This document shows, one piece after another, positions 44,273-52,374 of a stretch of 64,000 nt of DNA; position 1 is the stretch's first letter; every line of letters starts with the position of its first letter. The position numbers and the translations under genes were made by a program. Under the pieces are notes generated by a model, which had not been told where the DNA came from, searched no databases, and saw only the letters and a list, made by a program, of their open reading frames with translations. Origin of the DNA: Alphaproteobacteria bacterium (GTDB lineage Bacteria; Pseudomonadota; Alphaproteobacteria; Rhizobiales; Rhizobiaceae); assembly GCA_024742485.1 (NCBI GenBank), contig JANSYK010000004.1:62001-126000 (forward strand), read 5' to 3'.

Positions 44273-45568
44273 ATGCTCGATCTTCTCATCAAGAACGCCA
44301 ACCTGCCTGACGGATCCTCCCGGGTGGACATTGCCATTTCGGACGGCCGTTTCACGGCTGTGGAACCGGGCATCGACGCCGAAGCGAAAACGATCATCGA
44401 TGCGACCGGCCATCTGGTCGCACCGCCCTTCATCGACCCGCATTTTCACATGGACGCAACCCTTTCGCTCGGCACGCCGAGACTGAACCGGTCCGGAACG
44501 TTGCTGGAAGGGATCGCTCTTTGGGGAGAACTCAAACCGCTGCTAACCCATGACGCGGTTCGCGAACGCGCTTTGCGCTATTGCGATCTCGCCGTGGCGC
44601 AGGGGCTCCTGGCGATCCGTAGCCATGTTGATATCTGCGACGACCGGCTGCTGGCCGTCGAAGCGCTGCTGGACGTGCGCGAAACGGTCAAACCCTATAT
44701 CGACCTGCAGCTTGTCGCCTTTCCGCAGGACGGACTGTTCCGATCATCCACTGCGGAAGACAATCTGCTGCGCGCCCTCGATATGGGAGTCGACATTGTT
44801 GGTGGCATTCCGCATTTCGAACGGACGATGCAGGACGGCGCCCGATCCGTGACAAGATTGTGCGAAATTGCCGCCGAGCGGGGCTTGCGGGTCGACATGC
44901 ATTGTGACGAATCCGACGACCCAATGTCCCGCCATATCGAGACCCTGGCAGCCGAAACGGTGCGGCTCGGCCTGCAGGGGCGGGTCGCCGGCTCACATCT
45001 GACATCGATGCACTCGATGGACAATTACTACGTTTCCAAATTGCTGCCGCTGATCGCCGAAGCGCAAATCCATGCCATTCCCAACCCGTTGATCAACATG
45101 ACGATCCAGGGTCGGCATGACACCTATCCCAAGCGCCGGGGCCTGACGCGAATTCCCGAGATGCTCGATGCCGGCATCAATGTCGCGCTTGGTCAGGATT
45201 GCTGCATGGATCCCTGGTATTCGCTTGGCAATGCCGACATGCTGTCGGTTGCCCACATGGCAATCCATGCAACCCAGATGACCGCACCTGCCCAGATGAC
45301 CAGATTGTTCGATGCGATCACCGTCCAGTCCGCATCGGCCATGGGGCTGGACGGATACGGCATTCACAAAGGCAATCCCGCGAACTGTATCGTGTTGCAG
45401 GCGCGCGATCCCATCGAAGCCATTCGCCTTGGCGCGACCCGCCGGAGCGTCATTCGCGGTGGCCGGATCATCAGCGAGACCGCGCCAAAAATAGCGCGGC
45501 TTTCGCTGCCCGGTCGACCAGAAACCGTTGACAGCGCACTCTATGCGCCCATGGAGGCTGCAGGCTGA
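44273..45568 (+). CDS. Cytosine deaminase-like amidohydrolase (CodA family) with altered active-site Asp
   Basis: 431 residues, aligns by eye with E. coli CodA over its whole length. Metal site: His57 and His59 (DPHFHMD), His210 with catalytic Glu213 (MHCDESDD), and Asp309. The substrate-binding Gln152 (VAFPQDG) and His242 (SHLTSMHS) are kept. But the CodA motif GHDDVFDPWY reads GQDCCMDPWY, so the residue matching CodA Asp314 is Cys310 and the preceding His is Gln. Asp314 contacts the pyrimidine edge, so the natural base is probably not plain cytosine. Start at 44273 has GGGAG upstream. It precedes a BMP-type importer and an amidase on the same strand. Confidence 0.85.
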   Translation: MLDLLIKNANLPDGSSRVDIAISDGRFTAVEPGIDAEAKTIIDATGHLVAPPFIDPHFHMDATLSLGTPRLNRSGTLLEGIALWGELKPLLTHDAVRERALRYCDLAVAQGLLAIRSHVDICDDRLLAVEALLDVRETVKPYIDLQLVAFPQDGLFRSSTAEDNLLRALDMGVDIVGGIPHFERTMQDGARSVTRLCEIAAERGLRVDMHCDESDDPMSRHIETLAAETVRLGLQGRVAGSHLTSMHSMDNYYVSKLLPLIAEAQIHAIPNPLINMTIQGRHDTYPKRRGLTRIPEMLDAGINVALGQDCCMDPWYSLGNADMLSVAHMAIHATQMTAPAQMTRLFDAITVQSASAMGLDGYGIHKGNPANCIVLQARDPIEAIRLGATRRSVIRGGRIISETAPKIARLSLPGRPETVDSALYAPMEAAG

Positions 45569-45620
45569 GAGACGGCTGCCCGCGGGATTGGAAAAATTTT
45601 GCGGAAATCGAACCAAATAT

Positions 45621-45634
45621 TGTGCAGATGCACA
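45621..45634. promoter_or_regulatory. Palindrome upstream of the BMP-type transporter operon
   Basis: TGTGCA-GA-TGCACA is a perfect 6-bp inverted repeat in the 150-bp AT-rich gap before the binding-protein gene, just upstream of TTGACC (45639 onwards) and an AT-rich stretch that could form a promoter. It could be an operator for a regulator not encoded in this window. Confidence 0.4.
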
Positions 45635-45718
45635 GAAATTGACCATACGATAAAATATTTGACCCGTTGAGAAATCTCGGCCACTCTGTGGCGATAAATC
45701 TGACCTGAGGAGTCCACC

Positions 45719-46696
45719 ATGACCTATCGTTTTTCACGCCGCTTCATTCTTGCGGCGACCGCCTGCCTCTTGCCGGCCATCGCATCGCCTGCGCTGGCGG
45801 CCGACAAGATCAAGGTGGCGGGCATTCACGCGTCACCGGTTGAAAATGCCTGGAATTCGCGCATCCATGAAGCCCTGCAATCAGCCGCCGATGACGGTGT
45901 CATCGAATATGTGTTTTCCGAAGGCGTCTCCGGCACCGACTATGCCCGCGCCATGCGCGAATATGCCGAACAGGGCCATGATCTGATCTGGGGCGAATCC
46001 TATGCCGTCGAGAACGAGGCGCGCCAGGTTGCAAAGGATTATCCGGATGTGGCGTTCCTGATGGGGTCATCGGGCGGCCCGTCCGGCGACAATTTCGGTG
46101 TCTTTGGAACCCGGAATCACGAGGCCGCCTACCTGGCCGGCATGCTGGCTGGAAATGTCAGCAAATCCAACACATTCGGATCGGTCGGAGGTTATCCGAT
46201 CCCCGAAGTCAACCTGCTGATCAACGCATTCCGCGACGGTGTCAGGGAAGTCAATCCGGATGCCACGTTCCTCAACGGGTTCATCGGTGCCTGGTTTGAT
46301 CCGCCCAAGGCCAAGGAGGCTGCCATCGCACAGATCGATGCCGGTGCCGATGTGATCTTTGGAGAACGGATCGGCACAGCCGACGGCGCCAAGGAAAACA
46401 ACGTGTTGGCGATTGGATCCCTGATCGACTACACGCCGCGCTACCCTGGCACGGTGTTTGCCAACGCGATCTGGAATTTCCGTCCGACCGTCGACGCGAT
46501 TGTCGCCGATGTGAAGGCCGGCAATCCGGTCGGCAAGGATTACACCGAGTTTTCATTCATGAAGCATGGCGGCAATGAGCTGATCTTCGTATCAGACAAT
46601 ATTCCGGCCGATGCGATTTCCGCCATGGAGGCCAAGCAGAAGGCCATCAAGGACGGATCCTTCGAAGTGCCGATCAATACCGACGAACCTTCATAG
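45719..46696 (+). CDS. BMP family ABC transporter substrate-binding protein
   Basis: Periplasmic receptor of the PnrA/Med type, which bind nucleosides or related bases. 325 residues with a signal peptide to about residue 27 (ASPALA|AD). Mature features: VAGIHASPVENAWNSRIHEAL, a glycine-rich loop near 110, NHEAAYLAGMLAG near 135 and GADVIFGERIGTADGAKE near 218. TGAGGAG precedes the ATG. First gene of a five-gene transport and amidase operon; ligand is likely related to what the CodA-like enzyme deaminates. Confidence 0.9.
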   Translation: MTYRFSRRFILAATACLLPAIASPALAADKIKVAGIHASPVENAWNSRIHEALQSAADDGVIEYVFSEGVSGTDYARAMREYAEQGHDLIWGESYAVENEARQVAKDYPDVAFLMGSSGGPSGDNFGVFGTRNHEAAYLAGMLAGNVSKSNTFGSVGGYPIPEVNLLINAFRDGVREVNPDATFLNGFIGAWFDPPKAKEAAIAQIDAGADVIFGERIGTADGAKENNVLAIGSLIDYTPRYPGTVFANAIWNFRPTVDAIVADVKAGNPVGKDYTEFSFMKHGGNELIFVSDNIPADAISAMEAKQKAIKDGSFEVPINTDEPS

Positions 46697-46704
46697 GGTC
46701 AGGC

Positions 46705-48141
46705 GTGGCCTCCGCTGATCGCACGAAACCGGCCTTCGCGGATGCAACCGCCATCGCGGAGGCTGTACGCCACGGTGAGATCAGTGCAACACACTTGATG
46801 AAAGCCAGTATCGAGCGCGCCAGACAGGATCCCCACGGCGCGCTCTGTCATCTTGATGCCGACATGGGCATGGCCGCCGCTGTCGCCTTCGACGATCGGC
46901 ATTCAGCCAGTGATACCACCGCCCGTGGCGCGCCATTCGCCGGCATACCGTTCCTTGCCAAGGATCTCGGCAACGGGGCGAAGGGCCTGCCGGTCCATGC
47001 CGGATCCGGGGCGATGGCAAAGAGAGTATCGCCTGCAGCACAGGACAGTGCCCTCTTCCGTCGGTTCAAGAACGCCGGTTTGATGCCATTTGGCGTGACC
47101 GGCGTCCCGCCCTTCGGCCTCGCATTGACCTGCGAACCGGACAATGGGCCGCCAGTCCGAAACCCCTGGAATCCGGACTATTCCCCGGGAGGGTCCTCGG
47201 GTGGCGCCGCCAGCGCCGTCGCATCGGGTATCGTCGCCATTGCCCATGCCACCGACGCGGCCGGTTCGATCCGTGTTCCTGCCGCCTGCTGCGGTCTGGT
47301 CGGGCTGAAACCGTCGCGCGGCATGACCTCGAATGCACCCGATTTCTCCAACCATCTGATGGGCGCAACCGGCGAACTGGTTCTGGCGCGATCCGTGCGC
47401 GATATCCGCGCCGCGCTGGTCTCGGTTTGCGGACACACATCCGGCCCCTATGGCGACATCACGCTGTCCGGCGTTCCAGTCAAGGGATTGCGTATCGCCG
47501 TGGTTGATACGGCCCAGACGCCTCTTGGTGAAGAACAGGCGCAAGCCGTCCGGGACACGGCCTCGCTGCTGGAAGACCATGGCCATACGATTGTCGGGAT
47601 GGATGTTGCCGAACTCGATCACTTGTCGAGCCAGGCATCCGGCATCGTCCGCACGATCCTGACCGTGTCGCTCGCCAACTGGCTGGAAACACTGGGCATC
47701 GCCAACCGCGAAGTCGTTGCTCTGGCCGCCGCGACAGCCGAAGAAGGACGCCGCCTATCGGCAATGGAACTCTTCGTGGCGGATGGCAACGCTGCCAGGA
47801 TCGCCCATGGCTGCTGGCAGCTTTTTGGCGGTCTCGACCTGATCCTCATGCCCATGCTCGGGGCCGGCACTCCAAAGGTCGGATCGATGCCTGTGGACCG
47901 TCGCAACACCAACAAACACTGGAAACGGATGGAGGAAATCGCACCGCGCGCAGCACTGGCGAATATCGCCGGCATCCCGGCGCTCAGCGTGCCACGCGGG
48001 CTCGACGAACACGGCATGCCACTGGCAGTGCAGCTGATCGGGCCGATCGGTGCCGATCTTCTGTTGCTGGACGTTGCCCAGCAAATCGAAGCGGCTTCTC
48101 CCTGGGCCCACCGCCATCCGATTGCCGGAGCACCGATGTGA
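46705..48141 (+). CDS. Amidase (amidase-signature family)
   Basis: Cytoplasmic amide hydrolase of 478 residues. The Ser-cisSer-Lys catalytic set is visible: Lys86 in PFLAKDLGNG, the serine pair at 164-165 in PGGSSGGAAS, and the nucleophile Ser188 in HATDAAGSIRVPAACCG. FSNHLMGATGELVLARSVRD near 225 is the usual helix after it. GTG start 8 bp after the binding-protein stop; its stop overlaps the ATPase start (GTGA). Placing an amidase inside a transporter operon suggests it hydrolyses the imported compound or the product of the deaminase; substrate not readable. Confidence 0.88.
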   Translation: MASADRTKPAFADATAIAEAVRHGEISATHLMKASIERARQDPHGALCHLDADMGMAAAVAFDDRHSASDTTARGAPFAGIPFLAKDLGNGAKGLPVHAGSGAMAKRVSPAAQDSALFRRFKNAGLMPFGVTGVPPFGLALTCEPDNGPPVRNPWNPDYSPGGSSGGAASAVASGIVAIAHATDAAGSIRVPAACCGLVGLKPSRGMTSNAPDFSNHLMGATGELVLARSVRDIRAALVSVCGHTSGPYGDITLSGVPVKGLRIAVVDTAQTPLGEEQAQAVRDTASLLEDHGHTIVGMDVAELDHLSSQASGIVRTILTVSLANWLETLGIANREVVALAAATAEEGRRLSAMELFVADGNAARIAHGCWQLFGGLDLILMPMLGAGTPKVGSMPVDRRNTNKHWKRMEEIAPRAALANIAGIPALSVPRGLDEHGMPLAVQLIGPIGADLLLLDVAQQIEAASPWAHRHPIAGAPM

Positions 48142-49661
48142 GCCGCGACACCGTTCTTGAACTGACGGAAATCACCAAGCGATTTGGGGATCTGCTGGCC
48201 AATGACGCGATCAGCCTTTCCCTGAAGCAGGGGGAATTGCTCGCCCTGCTTGGTGAAAATGGCGCCGGCAAGACGACGCTGATGAACATTCTGTTTGGTC
48301 ATTATACGGCTGACAGCGGCACGGTGAAAGTGTTCGGATCGGAACTCCCGCCGGGCCGGCCGCGCATGGCCATCGAGGCCGGTGTCGGCATGGTGCACCA
48401 GCATTTCACCCTCGCCGGAAATCTCTCGGTCCTTGACAATATCATGATCGGAACCGAGGGCCTGGGGCAATGGCGCTCCGGGCGCCGGGCGGCGCGCAAC
48501 AAGCTGATGGTGCTGGCGGACCGATTTGGCCTCGGTGTCGACCCGGAGGCGCTGGTATCCGAGTTGTCAGTCGGCGAAAAACAACGCGTTGAAATTCTGA
48601 AAGCGCTCTTCCGGGACGCCCGCATTCTCATTCTCGACGAGCCGACGGCCGTGCTGACCCAGATCGAGGCGGCGCGTCTTTTCGAGACCCTGAATGCCAT
48701 GACCGAGGATGGGCTGTCCGTCATCTTCATTTCCCACAAGCTTGCCGAAGTGATGACGGCCTCCAACCGGGTGGTCATCCTGCGCGCCGGCGCCGTGGTT
48801 GCCGAGCGCAATACCGCCGACACTGATCGCGCAGAACTTGCCGAATTGATGGTCGGGCGGCGTGTGACACGGCCCGTACGTGAGGACCAGCAGCCCGGCG
48901 ACAACGTTCTGGACCTTGCCAATGTCGATGTCGTCGAAAATGGCCGCAAACAGCTGGACGACGTTTCCCTGACGGTAAGGGCCGGAGAAATTCTTGGCAT
49001 TATCGGCGTATCGGGTAACGGACAGTCCTCCCTCGGCCGGCTGACCAGCGGGCTTGTGGGGGCAAGCAGCGGCCAGATGACTTATGATGGCACGACGACC
49101 GACCGGTTCACGCCCCGTCAACTGGTCGCGAATGCCACCGGCCGAATTCCCGAAGACCGCAACACGGAAGGTGCCGTCGGCGAGATGAGCCTATGGGAAA
49201 ATGCCGTGCTTGAGCGCATCGGCGACAAGCGCTTTTCGCGCCATGGCATTGTCGACCGAAACGGCTGCCGCGCTTTCACCGCCGATCTCATTGAACGGTT
49301 CGATGTGCGTGGCGCCGGACCGCAAACGCCGACCCGGCAATTGTCCGGCGGCAATATGCAAAAGATGATCCTTGGTCGAAACCTTGCATCCGTGCCCAAG
49401 CTTGTCATTGCCAACCAGCCGACCCGTGGCCTTGATGAGGGGGCCATCGCCGCTGTCCACGGTGAATTGCTGGCGGCCCGCAAGGCCGGCGCTGCAATTG
49501 TCCTCATTTCCGAGGATCTGGATGAAGTGGTGGCGCTGGCCGATCGCATCCAGGCGATCTTCAAGGGGCGCCTCTCGGCACCCATCGCGGCGGACGACGC
49601 CGACCCGCAACGCATCGGACTGATGATGGCGGGCATCTGGGAGGGCGACCATGCGGCTTGA
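48138..49661 (+). CDS. ABC transporter ATP-binding protein, BMP/nucleoside type (two ABC domains)
   Basis: 507 residues. Domain 1 has Walker A GENGAGKTTL near residue 38, signature LSVGEKQRVEILKAL near 145 and Walker B ILILDEPTAVL. Domain 2 has a degenerate Walker A (GVSGNGQSS) and LSGGNMQKMILGRNL with a weakened Walker B (VIANQPTRGLD), typical of YufO/NupO-type ATPases. GTG start. The next gene begins 11 bp before its stop. Confidence 0.92.
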   Translation: MSRDTVLELTEITKRFGDLLANDAISLSLKQGELLALLGENGAGKTTLMNILFGHYTADSGTVKVFGSELPPGRPRMAIEAGVGMVHQHFTLAGNLSVLDNIMIGTEGLGQWRSGRRAARNKLMVLADRFGLGVDPEALVSELSVGEKQRVEILKALFRDARILILDEPTAVLTQIEAARLFETLNAMTEDGLSVIFISHKLAEVMTASNRVVILRAGAVVAERNTADTDRAELAELMVGRRVTRPVREDQQPGDNVLDLANVDVVENGRKQLDDVSLTVRAGEILGIIGVSGNGQSSLGRLTSGLVGASSGQMTYDGTTTDRFTPRQLVANATGRIPEDRNTEGAVGEMSLWENAVLERIGDKRFSRHGIVDRNGCRAFTADLIERFDVRGAGPQTPTRQLSGGNMQKMILGRNLASVPKLVIANQPTRGLDEGAIAAVHGELLAARKAGAAIVLISEDLDEVVALADRIQAIFKGRLSAPIAADDADPQRIGLMMAGIWEGDHAA

Positions 49662-50700
49662 GCGGCGCACCGACCTGTCCCCGGCGATGCTGCTGGCCGC
49701 ACCGCTGATGGCGGTAGCCGTCTCCCTCGCCTTGTCAGGTCTTCTCATCGCCCTTGCGGGCGTCAATCCGCTAGCGGCCTATGGGCAGATGGTCCAGGGC
49801 GCGTTCGGCTCGCGTCTGTCGATCTCCGAAACCCTGACCCGGACGACGCCGCTGGTCCTGACCGGTCTTGCCGCAGCCGTGGCCTTCCGGGCGCGTCTTT
49901 GGAACATCGGCGCTGAAGGACAGCTCTATGCGGGCGCGCTGGTCGCCGCCTGGCTGGGGCACTCCCTGACCCTGGCAATGCCCGCGGCGCTTTCCCTGCT
50001 GATCATCATGGGCGCCGGCATGGTCATCGGTGCCTTGCTGCTGCTCGGACCGGTGCTGCTTCGGCTGCGCCTCGGCGTCGACGAAGTGGTGACGACCCTT
50101 TTGATGAATTTCATCATCATCCTGTTTGTATCCATGATGATCGAGGGACCGATGAAGGACCCACTGGCCTTCGGATGGCCGCAATCGGTGCCCGTCGAAT
50201 CCGATGTCATGCTGCCGAAGCTGCTGGAACGCAGCCGTCTGCATATCGGCCTGCTCATCGCCGTTGGAGCGGCGCTGCTGATCTGGCTCGTCCAATCCCG
50301 AACCGTCTTCGGAATGCAGACAAGGGCAGCCGGGCTGAACGCACCGGCGGCGGTTTTTGCTGGCGTGCCGCTGTCGAAAACGCTGCTCGGCGTTGCCTGT
50401 ATTTCCGGTGCGCTGGCCGGCCTCGCCGGCGCGATCGAGGTGACCGGACTGAAGGGCTACGTCACGCTCGATCTGTCGCCGGGTTACGGATATTCCGGCA
50501 TTGTTGTCGCCATGCTTGCCGGTCTCAATCCCATTGGTGTCGTCTTTACCGCACTGTTTGTCGCCGTGGTCTTTGTCGGTGCCGACAGCATGAGCCGGGC
50601 GCTCGGTGTTCCCAGCTTCATTGCCGACGTCATTGTCTCCATATCGCTGCTGACCATGCTGGTGGCGCTGCTGTTCACCACCTATCGGGTGCGCCGATGA
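49651..50700 (+). CDS. ABC transporter permease, BMP/nucleoside type, first
   Basis: 349 residues, about 9-10 spans, BPD_transp_2 family. Family segments: AAVAFRARLWNIGAEGQLYAGA near residue 75, LRLGVDEVVTTLLMNFI near 145 and the conserved cytoplasmic GLNAPAAVFAGVP near 230 followed by GYGYSGIVVAMLAGLNP near 285. Translationally linked to both neighbours by overlaps (11 bp upstream, ATGA downstream). Confidence 0.92.
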   Translation: MRLERRTDLSPAMLLAAPLMAVAVSLALSGLLIALAGVNPLAAYGQMVQGAFGSRLSISETLTRTTPLVLTGLAAAVAFRARLWNIGAEGQLYAGALVAAWLGHSLTLAMPAALSLLIIMGAGMVIGALLLLGPVLLRLRLGVDEVVTTLLMNFIIILFVSMMIEGPMKDPLAFGWPQSVPVESDVMLPKLLERSRLHIGLLIAVGAALLIWLVQSRTVFGMQTRAAGLNAPAAVFAGVPLSKTLLGVACISGALAGLAGAIEVTGLKGYVTLDLSPGYGYSGIVVAMLAGLNPIGVVFTALFVAVVFVGADSMSRALGVPSFIADVIVSISLLTMLVALLFTTYRVRR

Positions 50701-51641
50701 TGGAAGCCGTCGACATCCTGTTTTCAGCAAGCCTGTGGGGGGCGGTGCTGCGCATCGCGACACCGCTGATCTTCGGCACGCTCGGCGCCCTTATCTGTGA
50801 ACGCTCCGGCGTCCTCAATCTCGGCATTGAAGGCATCATGACCCTCGGTGCCATGGTCGCCTGGATGACGGTCTTTCAGGGTGGCGGTCTGTGGACCGGG
50901 TTGCTGGTGGCCGCGCTGTGTGGCGGCATGTTCGGCCTGCTGCATGCCGTTTTGACCGTGCCGCTCGGATTGTCTCAACACGTGACAGGTCTCGGCATAA
51001 CGCTGTTTGCCTCGTCGCTCACCTATTACATCTATCGCCTGGCCTTGCCCGTTTCCTCCTCGCCACCGACAATCGAGCCGTTTCAGCCACTGGCCATTCC
51101 CGGACTGTCGGATATTCCGTTTTTCGGCGAAGCCCTGTTCTCCCAAACCGCGCCGACTTATCTGGCCATCCTGGCCATCGTGGTGACGGCCTATATTCTG
51201 ATCCGAACGCCGCTGGGTCTTGCCATTCGGATGACCGGTGAAAACCCCCATGCCGTGGAGGCCCAGGGGCTGAATCCCACGCGCATCCGTATCGGAGCCG
51301 TGGTGGTCGGCAGCGCGCTGATGGCCATTGGCGGTTCGTTTCTGACCACCGCCACCTTCAACAGCTTTTTCCCCACCATGGTGCAGGGCCGGGGCTGGGT
51401 GTGCATCGCGCTGGTGGTCTTTGCCTCCTGGCGGCCCGGAAAAGCGCTTCTCGGCGCCCTGCTGTTCGCCCTGTTCGACGCCTATCAGTTGCGGCTGCAA
51501 CATGTTGTCGAAGGCGGCGTGCCCTATCAGCTCTTTTTGATGGTGCCCTACGTTCTGTCGATCGTCGCCCTGATCGTCATGTCCCGCCGCGCGCGGGTGC
51601 CTCAGGCCCTGATGGCGCCCTACCGCAAGGGCGAGCGGTGA
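50697..51641 (+). CDS. ABC transporter permease, BMP/nucleoside type, second
   Basis: 314 residues, about 8 spans. Family segments: LICERSGVLNLGIEGIMTLGAM near the N-terminus, GLSQHVTGLGITLFASSL near 95, IRMTGENPHAVEAQGLN near 178 and MVQGRGWVCIALVVFASWRPG near 228. Start chosen at 50697, where the ATG overlaps the preceding TGA; the frame upstream to 50175 is a shadow of the first permease. Last gene of the operon. Confidence 0.92.
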   Translation: MMEAVDILFSASLWGAVLRIATPLIFGTLGALICERSGVLNLGIEGIMTLGAMVAWMTVFQGGGLWTGLLVAALCGGMFGLLHAVLTVPLGLSQHVTGLGITLFASSLTYYIYRLALPVSSSPPTIEPFQPLAIPGLSDIPFFGEALFSQTAPTYLAILAIVVTAYILIRTPLGLAIRMTGENPHAVEAQGLNPTRIRIGAVVVGSALMAIGGSFLTTATFNSFFPTMVQGRGWVCIALVVFASWRPGKALLGALLFALFDAYQLRLQHVVEGGVPYQLFLMVPYVLSIVALIVMSRRARVPQALMAPYRKGER

Positions 51642-51897
51642 GGAGACCCGGATAGGAATGCACGGTTCGGCGCGCTGTATGGTTCGGAAATTTTTGGCCG
51701 AACTCAATCCCAATGCGACGGGGACAATCCTCCGGGCATCCATGAATCACCTTGTCTCGAAGAACGGAGAAGGCCCCGCTATTGTCATTTGCAGCACCGC
51801 CGAGGCCACCAACCCCCGACCAAATATGAGGTTGGCTCATTTCTGCGATTTGGCGTAGGCTCATCGTTTCATGTCGACGGTCGCAGGGGGAATCAAG

Positions 51898-52374
51898 ATG
51901 GATCAGAACGACAGGTCGCAATCAATGACTCAAGGCGGTGCTTGCTATTGCGGAGCTGTTGAAGTGACTATATCCGGACCACCCGCGACTTCCGGTTACT
52001 GCCATTGCCACTCCTGTCGAACCTGGCATGCCACACCAATGACCGCTTTCAGTATCTGGGCAGATACAGCAATTTCCATTCAAGGGGAGACGATTGTCAC
52101 CGAAGTCAGCGGTGATAGTCATCGGGTGTCCTGCAAAAAATGTGGTGGAGCGGTAGCCAACAAAAAACCAAAAATAGCGATGACCGTGGTGTATCCCATG
52201 ATTTACCGGCAATCCGGAGCAGATTTCCCGCCCCAGTACCATCTGTTCTATTCGGAACGCACGATGGATATTTCTGACGGCTTGCCAAAATTCGTGAACA
52301 CTCCCACCGATTTTGGCGGAAGTGGCGAAAGGGTTGATGAATCGAAATCCACTGGTTGGCGGATGCAGGTCTGA
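51898..52374 (+). CDS. GFA/CENP-V family protein
   Basis: 158 residues. Zinc-binding beta fold of the glutathione-dependent formaldehyde-activating (GFA) family. Cys ligands: CYCGAVEV near residue 15, YCHCHSCRTWH near 36 and CKKCGG near 78, the standard C-x-C, C-x-C-x2-C, C-x2-C pattern. GGGGG seven bases before the ATG at 51898 supports this start over one at 51871. Its TGA shares a base with the ATG of the cyclase gene (TGATG), so the two are coupled. True substrate of most members is unknown. Confidence 0.85.
   Translation: MDQNDRSQSMTQGGACYCGAVEVTISGPPATSGYCHCHSCRTWHATPMTAFSIWADTAISIQGETIVTEVSGDSHRVSCKKCGGAVANKKPKIAMTVVYPMIYRQSGADFPPQYHLFYSERTMDISDGLPKFVNTPTDFGGSGERVDESKSTGWRMQV

Noticed and set aside
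49771-50763. Minus-strand open frame of 330 codons
   Set aside because: Antisense of the BMP-type permease gene; polar, His/Gln-rich composition typical of such shadows.
51658-51858. Plus-strand frame of 66 codons after the BMP operon
   Set aside because: No ribosome site or recognisable product, and composition differs from neighbouring genes.
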